This document shows, one piece after another, positions 46,885 through 55,687 of a stretch of DNA of 64,000 bases. The notes beneath the pieces are model-generated. The model was not told the origin of the DNA. It did no database searches and was given only the letters and a program-made list of their open reading frames with translations. Numbering within the stretch: position 1 is the first letter of the stretch; every line of letters begins with the position of its first letter. Origin of the DNA: Novosphingobium decolorationis (GTDB lineage: Bacteria; Pseudomonadota; Alphaproteobacteria; Sphingomonadales; Sphingomonadaceae); assembly GCF_018417475.1 (NCBI RefSeq), contig NZ_CP054857.1:1-64000 (forward strand). Reading direction: 5' to 3'. Made by a program: the position numbers and the translations under genes.

Positions 46885-47489
46885 GACGACCTCCTTTCGC
46901 TTTTCTTGGTTTCGGCGCGCGCGTCGCGCAGGATTTCGACACCGCCCTTGATGGCGATGATGGCGGTGGCGAAGCCGACCAGCAGGTCCGGCCAATTGGT
47001 ACCCAACCACAGCACCAGCACGCCGGCGATCAGGATGCCGCCGTTGGAAATGAAGTCGTTGAAGCTGAAGGTGGTTGCGGCCCGGAGATTGACGTCCGGA
47101 TCCTTGAGGCGCTGGAGCAGCCGCAGGCAGAGGTAATTCACGACGCCGGCGATCGCGGACATGACCATCATGGTAGGTCCGATGGGCTCGCTGCCCTGCA
47201 CGTAGCGCCGTCCGACATCGATCAAGATGCCGCCCGCGAAGATCAGCAGCATGACGCCCGAAGCGACCGCGGCGCGTGTCTTCCATGTCTGGCCCCGGGT
47301 GAGCGCCACAAGGCTCAGCGCATACACAGCCGTATCGGACAGGTTGTCGACGCCGTTGGCGATCAGCGCGCTCGAGTCCGCGAAGAAGCCGGAAACGAAG
47401 AAGCCCGCAGCGATCGCCGCGTTCAGCAGCAGGACGATCCACAGTGTGCGGCGCTCCTGCCCGCCATTGTTGTCGTTGCCCGGGATCAT
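46881..47489 (-). CDS. cation diffusion facilitator family transporter (second CDF)
   Basis: 202 residues with five or six helices and no cytosolic C-terminal domain. SALIANGVDNLSDTAVYALSLV and SFNDFISNGGILIAG carry the paired Asp/Asn metal-site residues of the short CDF proteins. Proton-coupled export of divalent metal (Zn, Co or Cd) is likely. ATGA overlaps with the ZIP gene before it and the ATPase after it. Confidence 0.85.
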   Translation of the reverse strand: MIPGNDNNGGQERRTLWIVLLLNAAIAAGFFVSGFFADSSALIANGVDNLSDTAVYALSLVALTRGQTWKTRAAVASGVMLLIFAGGILIDVGRRYVQGSEPIGPTMMVMSAIAGVVNYLCLRLLQRLKDPDVNLRAATTFSFNDFISNGGILIAGVLVLWLGTNWPDLLVGFATAIIAIKGGVEILRDARAETKKSERRSS

Positions 47490-48172
47490 CCCATCATCTC
47501 CTCAAGTGTCAGCAGGGCCAGGAAGCCGACGAAAAACATCGAGCTGATGAGCGGGGTGTCGGGTTTCTCGTGCGCCTCGACCAGCAACTCCTCCGTGACG
47601 AGGTAGAGCAGCGCCATCAGCCCGAAGCTGAGGAAGCCGGCGATCATCACCGGCGACAGCGCGGCGACCGGCACGGCAGCGAGCGCGCCGATCGGCAGCA
47701 GCAGGGCCAATGCCGAGACGATCACGATGATGCGCAAGCGCGAGCGATAGGTTTCCGCCAGCTCGTCGGTCAGCGTCAGTCCCAGAAATAACACTTCCAG
47801 AGTGAGCGCGATCGTCAGCAGGAGACCTGCCTTCTCGCCCGCCACGAAAGCGAGGCCGAGCACCAGGCCGTCGACCAGAATGTCGATGCCGATCGCGGCG
47901 AGTAGCGCCATCGGCCCCTTGAAGCGGGCCTCAAGAGCCTTGAGCCCCAGCATGGTCGCGACGCCCGCCGCCCCGCCGATCAACGTCGCGCTGGGCGATG
48001 CCTCATGCTTGACCTGCGGCAGGATTTCGGTCGCTGCCGCCGCGAACACGACGCCGGCAGCGAGATGCTGTAGGCCCGCCACGAGGCCAGGTTTCAACTT
48101 GGTGCGGCTCGCGACAATCGCGCCGAGCACGACCGCCAGCACAGGCGCAAGCGTATAGAGCAGTGCCTGCAT
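47486..48172 (-). CDS. ZIP-family metal transporter
   Basis: 228 residues, eight hydrophobic helices. The helix-4 region GIDILVDGLVLGLAFVAGEKAG and the helix-5 segment ALTLEVLFLGLTLTDEL are the degenerate ZIP signature (D and E in place of the usual H-x3-E). ZIP proteins normally import zinc or iron; placed in an efflux operon it may act as an exporter of the GufA-like group or fine-tune levels. Overlaps the following CDF gene (ATGA). Confidence 0.8.
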   Translation of the reverse strand: MQALLYTLAPVLAVVLGAIVASRTKLKPGLVAGLQHLAAGVVFAAAATEILPQVKHEASPSATLIGGAAGVATMLGLKALEARFKGPMALLAAIGIDILVDGLVLGLAFVAGEKAGLLLTIALTLEVLFLGLTLTDELAETYRSRLRIIVIVSALALLLPIGALAAVPVAALSPVMIAGFLSFGLMALLYLVTEELLVEAHEKPDTPLISSMFFVGFLALLTLEEMMG

Positions 48173-48175
48173 TTC

Positions 48176-48589
48176 CTAGGACTCCTCCGGGGTTCGGTGG
48201 CAGACGCGGATCTTCCCGCGTCGCGTGAACGCGATCGATCCGCCCGCCACGACAGCCCGCGAATGGTCGCCGCGAAACTCGTCACCGGTTCGCTGTGCGC
48301 GCAGGATCTCGGTCCTGCCCTTCGGCAGCCAGGTGACGGCCATTTTCAAGCCGTCATCGATGAAGTCGACATCGGCGCGTGTGCCGTCGTCGCAGTACAT
48401 GATGCGCTGCGCGATTAGTTTCGACGTCAGATGCTTTTCATGCGCCGGCTCGGTAGGCTGGGTCGGCGCTGGATTACACGCCCCTATAACCGCCCCGGAG
48501 ACGAGAACGACGCCGAGGCGCGCGATCGCCAGACCGGCCCGATTCAGGCCGCACAAGGTTGTCACATTTGAAATCGACGTGTCAGACAT
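48176..48589 (-). CDS. MliC-like lipoprotein 1
   Basis: About 137 residues. A lipobox (AVIGACNP) follows a long N-terminal segment, then a small domain with MYCDDGTRADVDFIDDGLKM and GSIAFTRRGKIRVC, the paired-cysteine pattern of MliC/PliC lysozyme inhibitors. ATG 48589 has GGAAGAG upstream; ATG 48640, overlapping the preceding stop, is the alternative. Function in metal resistance is unknown; periplasmic metal binding or envelope protection are possibilities. Confidence 0.7.
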   Translation of the reverse strand: MSDTSISNVTTLCGLNRAGLAIARLGVVLVSGAVIGACNPAPTQPTEPAHEKHLTSKLIAQRIMYCDDGTRADVDFIDDGLKMAVTWLPKGRTEILRAQRTGDEFRGDHSRAVVAGGSIAFTRRGKIRVCHRTPEES

Positions 48590-48636
48590 CGGTCTCTTCC
48601 GACGAAGCGCCCTGTGGCGTTCGAAGGCAGGGCAGT

Positions 48637-49014
48637 TCATCGCGTGCCTTCCCGCTCGCAGATCCGGGTACGGCCATCGCCTTCCACGATGGTGAGCTGC
48701 GACCCCTTGAAGGTCGCGGTGGCTGTTTCGCCGACATATTGCAGGCCCTGCGCTGGCGCGGTCAGCATCATCGGCGGTCCCCCGTTGGAGCGCCGCAAAT
48801 CGATCTGCAGGCCGTTGTCCTTGTAATCGACGAACAGCGGTTCCCCGTCGGAACAGCGATATCTATGCCGCCCCATTTCCCCGGTCGCCACGGCGCTGTC
48901 GGACGAATGGAACTGCTGCTCCGTTGGCGGGGCTGGCGGCTTTCTTTCCGAGCACGCCGCGAGTCCGACAACGAGGATGACGGCGGGCAGCACCCGCTTA
49001 CAGTGCATCATCAT
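48637..49014 (-). CDS. MliC-like lipoprotein 2
   Basis: 125 residues. Signal peptide with lipobox VVGLAACSE, then YRCSDGEPLFVDYKDNGLQIDL and ATFKGSQLTIVEGDGRTRIC with two cysteines likely disulfide-bonded, as in MliC. It is similar in layout to the next gene, so the pair probably arose by duplication. Start ATG 49014 overlaps the SRPBCC stop (ATGA). Confidence 0.72.
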   Translation of the reverse strand: MMMHCKRVLPAVILVVGLAACSERKPPAPPTEQQFHSSDSAVATGEMGRHRYRCSDGEPLFVDYKDNGLQIDLRRSNGGPPMMLTAPAQGLQYVGETATATFKGSQLTIVEGDGRTRICEREGTR

Positions 49015-49499
49015 CGCGCCTTCCTCCTGCAGCGGAAGGGGACGCGCTGACGATTGATAGCCCGGGCAGGCTGACCTACCCGCCAGCGGAGATAGGTTGC
49101 GAGGCGATCGTCAGATTCGACCATCAGGGATCGCAGGCGGCGCAACATCATCGCCGCGAACGGCAGGGAGAGCGCCCCGCGCAGCGTGCAGCTATGCGTT
49201 AGCCTGGTGCCGCCATCGTCCCCCGCCAGCTCGTACCGCTCTTCGAGCGTGAACAGATAGGGGATGCCGCAGGACCAAGCGAAGGCGTGCGGTTTATCGA
49301 ATCGATCAATCCGTGCTGGCGTCCGAATTGGCCGGGTGATGCCCTGGATCGCAAAGGTGCATTCTGTGTCGCCGAGCCGGGACGGATCATCGAGAAATAC
49401 GAGCGGACTCCACGCCCGGCGATGATCCGGATCGGTGAGTGCCGACCAGATGCGCAGTGGCCCGCCGTGAAGCATCGAGCTGGTTATGGTGCGAGGCAT
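49011..49499 (-). CDS. SRPBCC (START-like) family protein
   Basis: 162 residues. MPRTITSSMLHGGPLRIWSALTDPDHRRAW and the later LTHSCTLRG follow the polyketide-cyclase/START-like helix-grip fold, which binds hydrophobic ligands. No catalytic motif is visible. ATG 49499 chosen over the longer frame. It sits between czcA and the MliC-like genes and is coupled to the latter. Confidence 0.7.
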   Translation of the reverse strand: MPRTITSSMLHGGPLRIWSALTDPDHRRAWSPLVFLDDPSRLGDTECTFAIQGITRPIRTPARIDRFDKPHAFAWSCGIPYLFTLEERYELAGDDGGTRLTHSCTLRGALSLPFAAMMLRRLRSLMVESDDRLATYLRWRVGQPARAINRQRVPFRCRRKAR

Positions 49500-49552
49500 A
49501 TCCCCATCTCCCAGAGATGGGCGGGGCGATCGCGGATCGCCCCGCCCATCCA

Positions 49553-52500
49553 TCAGGCCAAGTTGTTCACGAAGGTCTGACCGTGGTCGTCCCCTTCATG
49601 CTCCTCATTGTAGTGCTCGGGTTTCTCGATCACTTTCTGCCCGAACCGGGCATAGAGTGTCGGCAGCACGAACAGCGTAAGAAGCGTCGCCGAGATCAGA
49701 CCGCCGATGACGACCGTCGCCAAAGGCTTTTGAACCTCTGCGCCGGCGCCTTCGCCCAGCGCCATCGGCACGAAGCCGAGGCTGGCGACTAGCGCGGTCA
49801 TGATGACGGGTCGCAGACGCTGCATCGCGCCAACATGCGCGGCTTCCTCGCGGCTCATCCCTGATCGGATCAGATCTTGGATCGAGCTGACCATGACGAG
49901 GCCGTTGAGGACCGCGATGCCCGAGAGGGCGATGAAGCCCACTGTCGCCGAGATCGAGAAGTCCATGCCCCGCAGGAACAGCAACAGGACGCCGCCCACC
50001 AGCGCGAAAGGCACGCCGGTGAACACGATCGCGGCGTCGCGGACCGATCCCAACGCCCCGTAGAGGAGCAGCAGGATCAAGATGAAGCAAGCCGGAATGA
50101 CCAGCTTCAGCCGTTCGCTTGCCGATTGGAGGTTCTCGAACTGGCCGCCCCATTCGAGATAGGTGCCGGCAGGCAGCCGGAGTTGGCTGCCGATCGCCGC
50201 CTGCGCATCCGCCACGACGGATCCGACGTCGCGGCCACGCACGTTGGCTTGCACCACCACGCGCCGCTTGCCGTTCTCGCGGCTGATCTGGTTCGGACCA
50301 TCGACCACCTTGATCTCGGCGACGCTGGACAGCGGTACATAGCCGCCGCCTGCCACCGGCACCTGCACCTGTTGGAGCAGGCCGATGTCGGCACGCTGCG
50401 CCTCCGACAGGCGGATCACCACGGGGAAGCGACGGTCGCCCTCGAAGATCTGGCCCGATGTTCGCCCGCCGATCGTCGCAGTCACGGTGTCCTGCACATC
50501 CTGAGCCGTAACGCCCAACCGCGCCATCGCGTCGCGGTTGACGCGAATGTCGAGCATGGGAAGACCGGTCGTCTGCTCCACCTTCACGTCCGCTGCGCCT
50601 TGCGTTCTGCGCAGCACCGCCGCGATTTGCTCGGCCGTCCGGTTCATCTGGTTGAAGTCGTCCCCGAACACCTTCACCGCGATGTCGCCGCGCACGCCGG
50701 CGATCAGCTCGTTGAAGCGCATCTGGATGGGCTGGGTGATCTCGTAGGCATTTCCCGGAATCTTCGCGAGATTACCCTCGATCCGGCTGACCAGCTCCTC
50801 CTTGGGAAGCTCAGGATCCGGCCAATCCTTGCGCGGCTTCAGGATGACGAACATGTCGGTCGCGTTCGGCGGCATCGGGTCGGCCGCCAGCTCGGCGGTG
50901 CCCGTCTTGGAATAGACGAATTGCACCTCCGGCTGCTTCGACATCATCCGCTCGATCGGCACCTGCATCGCCTGGCTCTGCTGGACCGACGTTGCCGGAA
51001 TGCGGAGCGACTGGATCAGCAAATCGCCTTCGTCGAGCTGCGGCAGGAACACCGAGCCGAGCGTAGTGAAAGCAAGCGCCGCCACCACAAGGCTTCCCAC
51101 ACCCGCACCGATCGTCAGCGCCGGGCGCTTCATGGCCCGGTCGAGACCGGGTTCGTAGCGCTTCTTCAGCCACGTGATGATGCGGCCGTCCTTCTCCTCG
51201 ACCTTCTTCGACAGCCAGATCGCAATCATCGCCGGCACGAAGGTGAGAGAGAGGATGAAGGCGAAGGCGAGCGCGATGATGACGGTCAGCGCCATCGGTC
51301 CGAACGTTTTACCCTCCACGCCGGTCAGCGTGAGCAGCGGTACGTAGACGAGGATGATGATTGCCTGCCCGTACACAGAGGGACGGATCATCTCACGCGC
51401 AGCGGCTGCCACGGTCGCGAGCCGTTCCTTGACGCTGAGCAATCGGCCTTCATGATGCTGTTGCTCGGCAAGCCGGCGCAGCGCGTTTTCGACAATGATG
51501 ACGGCGCCGTCGACGATCAGACCGAAGTCCAAAGCCCCAAGGCTCATCAGATTGGCCGAGACCCCAGCGCGCAGCATACCAAAGCCTGTCAGCATCATGG
51601 TGATCGGGATGACCAACGCCGCGATCAGGGCCGCACGGAAGTTGCCGAGCAGCAGGAAGAGCACGACGATGACCAGCACCGCGCCTTCGGACAGGTTTTT
51701 CGCGACCGTCTTGATCGTCGAATTGACCAGCTCGGTGCGGTTCAGCACCGGCTGAATTACGACGTCAGGAGGCAGCGAAGCGTTGATCGTCTTCAGTTTC
51801 TCAGCGACCGCGGTCGACACGATGCGGCTGTTCTCGCCGATCCGCATGATCGCCGTGCCGACGACGACTTCGGTACCGTTCTCCGATGCCGAACCCATGC
51901 GGATCGCCTGACCCGTCTTCACAGTCGCAACTTGTTCGACCGTGATCGGCACGCCGTTACGTGTCGCGATCACGGTCCTGGCCAACTCGCTGGCATTGCG
52001 AACGAGCGCATCCGAGCGAACAGCCAGACCTTCGCCATCGCGATTGACGAAGCCACCGCCGACGCTGGTGTTATTGCGCTCCAGCGCATTTCCCAGGTCC
52101 GTCAGCGTGATGCCGAGCGAGGCCAGCTTCTGCACGTCGGGCACGACGAGGAACTGCTTGGCGTAACCGCCAATCGAGTCGACACCGGCGAGGCCCGGTG
52201 TGGTCTTCAGAAGCGGCGTCACGATCCAGTCCTGCGCGGTGCGCAGGTAGGTCGCCTTGTCCTCTTCGGTCGTCAGTCGCTCGCCCTCTGGCGTGATGTA
52301 GCTGCCATCGGGCTGTTGGCCCGGTTCACCGGGCTTGTGCTTGTCGTCCTCGCGATGATCGAGACGAACGGTGTACATGTACACCTCGCCCAGGCCTGTC
52401 GCGATCGGACCCATTTCTGGGTTCACGCCGTCGGGCAGATTCTCTTGCACGCCCCGCAGACGCTCGCCCACCTGCTGGCGGGCGAAATAGATGTCCGTCG

Positions 52501-52798
52501 CGTCCGAAAAGACCGCCGTGATCTGCGCGAAGCCGTTGCGGCTCAACGAGCGCGTATATTCCAGGCCGGGGGTGCCGGCGAGCGCGGTTTCGATTGGAAA
52601 CGACACCTGCTTCTCGACCAGCTCGGGCGAGAGGGCAGGCGCGCGGACGTTGATCTGGACCTGATTGTTGGTGATGTCCGGCACCGCGTCGATCGGTAGC
52701 CGGTAGAGGGAAAAGGCGCCGATGGCGGCGACGATGACGGTGAGGAGCAGGACTAGCCAGCGCTTCTCGACCGCCCAGGTTACGATACGGGCGATCAT
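49553..52798 (-). CDS. czcA: heavy-metal RND efflux pump CzcA
   Basis: 1081-residue HME-RND inner-membrane pump driving metal from periplasm/cytosol across the outer membrane by proton antiport. The transmembrane-4 motif GALDFGLIVDGAVIIVENALRRL is the HME1 (Co/Zn/Cd) type, unlike CusA. RLPIDAVPDITNNQVQ near the N-terminus and 12 helices fit. Forms a tripartite complex with CzcB and CzcC encoded just upstream. Confidence 0.95.
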   Translation of the reverse strand: MIARIVTWAVEKRWLVLLLTVIVAAIGAFSLYRLPIDAVPDITNNQVQINVRAPALSPELVEKQVSFPIETALAGTPGLEYTRSLSRNGFAQITAVFSDATDIYFARQQVGERLRGVQENLPDGVNPEMGPIATGLGEVYMYTVRLDHREDDKHKPGEPGQQPDGSYITPEGERLTTEEDKATYLRTAQDWIVTPLLKTTPGLAGVDSIGGYAKQFLVVPDVQKLASLGITLTDLGNALERNNTSVGGGFVNRDGEGLAVRSDALVRNASELARTVIATRNGVPITVEQVATVKTGQAIRMGSASENGTEVVVGTAIMRIGENSRIVSTAVAEKLKTINASLPPDVVIQPVLNRTELVNSTIKTVAKNLSEGAVLVIVVLFLLLGNFRAALIAALVIPITMMLTGFGMLRAGVSANLMSLGALDFGLIVDGAVIIVENALRRLAEQQHHEGRLLSVKERLATVAAAAREMIRPSVYGQAIIILVYVPLLTLTGVEGKTFGPMALTVIIALAFAFILSLTFVPAMIAIWLSKKVEEKDGRIITWLKKRYEPGLDRAMKRPALTIGAGVGSLVVAALAFTTLGSVFLPQLDEGDLLIQSLRIPATSVQQSQAMQVPIERMMSKQPEVQFVYSKTGTAELAADPMPPNATDMFVILKPRKDWPDPELPKEELVSRIEGNLAKIPGNAYEITQPIQMRFNELIAGVRGDIAVKVFGDDFNQMNRTAEQIAAVLRRTQGAADVKVEQTTGLPMLDIRVNRDAMARLGVTAQDVQDTVTATIGGRTSGQIFEGDRRFPVVIRLSEAQRADIGLLQQVQVPVAGGGYVPLSSVAEIKVVDGPNQISRENGKRRVVVQANVRGRDVGSVVADAQAAIGSQLRLPAGTYLEWGGQFENLQSASERLKLVIPACFILILLLLYGALGSVRDAAIVFTGVPFALVGGVLLLFLRGMDFSISATVGFIALSGIAVLNGLVMVSSIQDLIRSGMSREEAAHVGAMQRLRPVIMTALVASLGFVPMALGEGAGAEVQKPLATVVIGGLISATLLTLFVLPTLYARFGQKVIEKPEHYNEEHEGDDHGQTFVNNLA

Positions 52799-52801
52799 GG
52801 C

Positions 52802-53980
52802 TTAATCCTCGTGGCTCGCTTCGCCCTTGCCGATCTCGGCCTTGAGCGTGAAACTTCCGGTGGTGGCGATCTGTTCGTTGCCGGTCAGGCCCGACCGGAC
52901 GATCACCGTGTCGCCCGACGCATCGCCGAGCTGGACCGGGGTCGCCTTGAAGCCGGTGGGCGTGCGCACGAACACGACCGACTTGCCCTCGAAACTCTGG
53001 ACCGCCGTCGTCGGCACGCGGACCGCCCCGCTCCCGCCGCTGCCCGTGAGCTGCACGGCTGCCGTCACAGGCTCGCCGACCCGCCATTCGCCACCGCGAT
53101 TGTCGAGGGTGGCGAGCGCAGGCACGAGCCGCGTCTGCGGATCAAGCGCCGGCGACACGAAGGTCACGCGGGCGGTCGCCTGACGGCCTGCCGCCTTCAC
53201 CAGCACCGTATTGCCGGGACGCACCCGGCCCGCATCCTCGGGCTTGAGATTAAGCGCGATCGACACCTGGCTCAGGTTGGCGATGCGATAGAGTTCGGCA
53301 TCCGCCGCGACCGTTTGTCCCAGCGTCACGGGGCGCGCAATGATCTGGCCCGAGATCGGCGCGGCAATGCCGAGCCGGTTGAGCCCGCCGCCGCCGACAC
53401 CCGCCGCCGAAACCATGCTCTGCGCCTGCGTCAGGGCGATCCGCGCCTCCGTCGCCGCTGTGCGGGCGGCGATCAGATCCTGTTCAGGGGAGACTCTCTG
53501 CGCGAACAGCCGCTGTTCGCGCGCGAGGTTCGAATTAGCGAGCTGAAGCCGCGCCCGCGCCGCCTCGACCTCGCCCTTGATCTGCGCCGCCTCGCGGCTT
53601 TCGATGACCGCAATGGTCTGGCCGCGTTCGACCGATTGGCCGAGGTTACGGGTGAGCGCGACCACGCGTCCCGCAATTGCGGCCGAGACGACCTGCGTTC
53701 CCTGTGGGTCGCCCTCGATGATCGCGGGCAGCTCGATCGTCCCGGCCCCGCCGATGATCGGCCGTCCGACCTGGACGCCCGCTGTGGCGATCTGGTCGGC
53801 ACCCAATGTGACGACGCCTTCACCGGCATGACCGCCTTCAGCACCGCCCTTTTCCGTGCCCGCTGCCGTCTCATTGGCAGCTGCGCCTTCGGCAGTTGCC
53901 TCGTTTCCGCCATCCTTGCCGCCGCAGGCAGCCAAGAGCAGGGCGAGCGACGCCGCGCCCGCGAGATAAAAGCTCTTCAT
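52802..53980 (-). CDS. czcB: RND periplasmic adaptor CzcB
   Basis: 392-residue membrane fusion lipoprotein (lipobox LLLAACGG). A lipoyl-like half motif and helical hairpin (SREAAQIKGEVEAARARLQ) are followed by beta-barrel domains. The Gly/Glu-rich N-terminal linker contains few histidines. ATG 53980 overlaps the czcC stop (TGATG). Links CzcA to CzcC. Confidence 0.93.
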   Translation of the reverse strand: MKSFYLAGAASLALLLAACGGKDGGNEATAEGAAANETAAGTEKGGAEGGHAGEGVVTLGADQIATAGVQVGRPIIGGAGTIELPAIIEGDPQGTQVVSAAIAGRVVALTRNLGQSVERGQTIAVIESREAAQIKGEVEAARARLQLANSNLAREQRLFAQRVSPEQDLIAARTAATEARIALTQAQSMVSAAGVGGGGLNRLGIAAPISGQIIARPVTLGQTVAADAELYRIANLSQVSIALNLKPEDAGRVRPGNTVLVKAAGRQATARVTFVSPALDPQTRLVPALATLDNRGGEWRVGEPVTAAVQLTGSGGSGAVRVPTTAVQSFEGKSVVFVRTPTGFKATPVQLGDASGDTVIVRSGLTGNEQIATTGSFTLKAEIGKGEASHED

Positions 53981-55257
53981 CACTGATTCCCCCCATTGGG
54001 CGCACGAGCGGTCAGTCGCTCCACTTGCGCGCGGGCATTCTGGTAATTGGCAAGCGCGTCGATCGCGGCGACCCGCGTTTCGGCGAGCGTGCGTTCAGCA
54101 TCGAGCAATTCGAGCTGGCCGAACTTGCCCTCGCGATAGCCGATCCGCGCGATGCGGGCGGCCTCCTGTGCAGCCGCCAGCGCCGGCCCCGACGCCGCAC
54201 GAGCCGTCGTTGCGGCATTGGCCGCCTGCGCCTGCGCGTCCGTGATCGCCTGTTCGATGTCGAGCGCGGTCACGCGGCGCTGCGCATCCGCCTGGGTCCG
54301 CTGCGCGGTCGCCTGCGCAATCGCGGCGCGACCATTGTTGAACACCGGGATCGGGATCGACACGCTGAACACCGCCGCCATGTCGTTGGTCGCTTCCAGG
54401 CGGCGGATCGACGGCCCGACGTTCAGGTCAGGCACGCGATTGGCGCGCGCGAGCCGCACGCCGGCTTCGGCAATGGAGAAATCCGCGTTGGCTGCCGCCA
54501 GCGCGAGTGTGCCGGTCGTGTTGACCGGTGCCAACGGCCCATAGACGTTCACACCGGGAAGGCGATCGAGCAGCGTGTCATCGAGCAGGCCGTCGATCGG
54601 CCGTCCGATCCGACGCGCCAGATTGGCGCGGGCCGCCTCGGCCAAGCGAAGCTGCCGCTCCACATTGGCGTCGGCATTGATACGCGCGACATCCGCGCGC
54701 TGTTGCTCGAGTGGCGATGCCCGCCCTGCCTGCACGCGAACGCTCGCGGCCCGCAGCGCATCGCTGGCGATCCGGGCCTGATCGCGGGCTGTCATTACCC
54801 GGCGATCGGCCGCGACCGCTTCGACATAGAGCTGCGTTACCTGAAGCCGGACATCCGCCGCGATGATCGCGGCCTGGATCTCGGCCCGGGACAATTGCGC
54901 ATTGGCGACCGCGACGCGGGCGCCGCGCTTGCCGCCTAGCTCGATCGGGATCGCAAAGCCGACCGTGGTTTCCGCGCTGCGGACCCCCCGATACGGCCCG
55001 GAGCCGATGACATTCTCGACTTGGCCTTGAACCACCGGATTGGGCCGCAAGCCGGCGACTGTGCGACCTGCACGGGCCGCGTCGATTCCAGCTGTCGCCG
55101 CTTCCGCAGCAGGGGCCGAACCGCCCGCTGCACTGACCGCTTGGTCAAGCGTGTAGACCGGCGCTTCCTGCGCAACAGGCGCGGACGGTCCGACCTGCGC
55201 CTGCGCCATCGTGGCGCAAGACGCTGCGGCCAGCATGGCCGCGAGGATACGATTCAT
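53980..55257 (-). CDS. czcC: outer membrane factor CzcC
   Basis: 425-residue TolC-type channel. Signal peptide (AMLAAASCATMAQAQ), duplicated alpha-helical hairpins (ARAGRTVAGLRPNPVVQGQ and ARIARIGYREGKFGQLELLDAERTLAETR). Completes the CzcCBA complex. AGGAG lies 10 nt before ATG 55257. Confidence 0.92.
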   Translation of the reverse strand: MNRILAAMLAAASCATMAQAQVGPSAPVAQEAPVYTLDQAVSAAGGSAPAAEAATAGIDAARAGRTVAGLRPNPVVQGQVENVIGSGPYRGVRSAETTVGFAIPIELGGKRGARVAVANAQLSRAEIQAAIIAADVRLQVTQLYVEAVAADRRVMTARDQARIASDALRAASVRVQAGRASPLEQQRADVARINADANVERQLRLAEAARANLARRIGRPIDGLLDDTLLDRLPGVNVYGPLAPVNTTGTLALAAANADFSIAEAGVRLARANRVPDLNVGPSIRRLEATNDMAAVFSVSIPIPVFNNGRAAIAQATAQRTQADAQRRVTALDIEQAITDAQAQAANAATTARAASGPALAAAQEAARIARIGYREGKFGQLELLDAERTLAETRVAAIDALANYQNARAQVERLTARAPNGGNQ

Positions 55258-55317
55258 GAAAATAGGACTCCTGACGATGATCGACAGGGGCGCGCCAACG
55301 CACGCCCAAATCGGACG

Positions 55318-55647
55318 TCAGGCTTGGGGGGGCCTCAAATGGACCATGCCGGTGCGGCCGTCGAGCGACGCAGAGGCGGAGATTGTCGGCTTGAGCACTG
55401 TGAGGACGGGGGTATATTCCATCGTCGTGCGCGCAGGCGCGCCGACGTCGTGTCCGTGACAATAATTGTGATGATGCGGGACATTCTTGTCCGAGTCCGA
55501 TGGCACCTGATCGATGTCACCGGCGGTATGGACCGTGAACTCAACGCCCGCGATGCTTCCCCCCGCCAGATCGGCGGCATGGGCCATGCCGGAGAAGCTG
55601 GTCAGGACCAGCATCAGGCATGTCAGGAAAGGCAAAAAGGCTCGCAC
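55318..55647 (-). CDS. small exported His-rich protein of the czc operon (CzcI/CzcN position)
   Basis: 109 residues. Signal peptide (FLTCLMLVLTSFSGMAHA), then PHHHNYCHGHD, a likely metal site, and a proline-rich tail. GTG start at 55647. Many czc operons have a short periplasmic protein of this size before czcC; I do not recognise a named family. It may bind or sense metal. Confidence 0.65.
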   Translation of the reverse strand: MRAFLPFLTCLMLVLTSFSGMAHAADLAGGSIAGVEFTVHTAGDIDQVPSDSDKNVPHHHNYCHGHDVGAPARTTMEYTPVLTVLKPTISASASLDGRTGMVHLRPPQA

Positions 55648-55687
55648 TAGCTTGCCTCTATCACGGAAGGGTTTTCATGTCATTGCA

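Noticed and set aside
44383..47442. 1019-residue ATPase
   Set aside because: The N-terminal 186 codons overlap the CDF gene in a shadow frame; AAAGGAGG and ATGA overlap fix the start at 46884.
49877..52699. 940-codon plus-strand ORF
   Set aside because: Antisense of czcA; long only because of high third-position GC.
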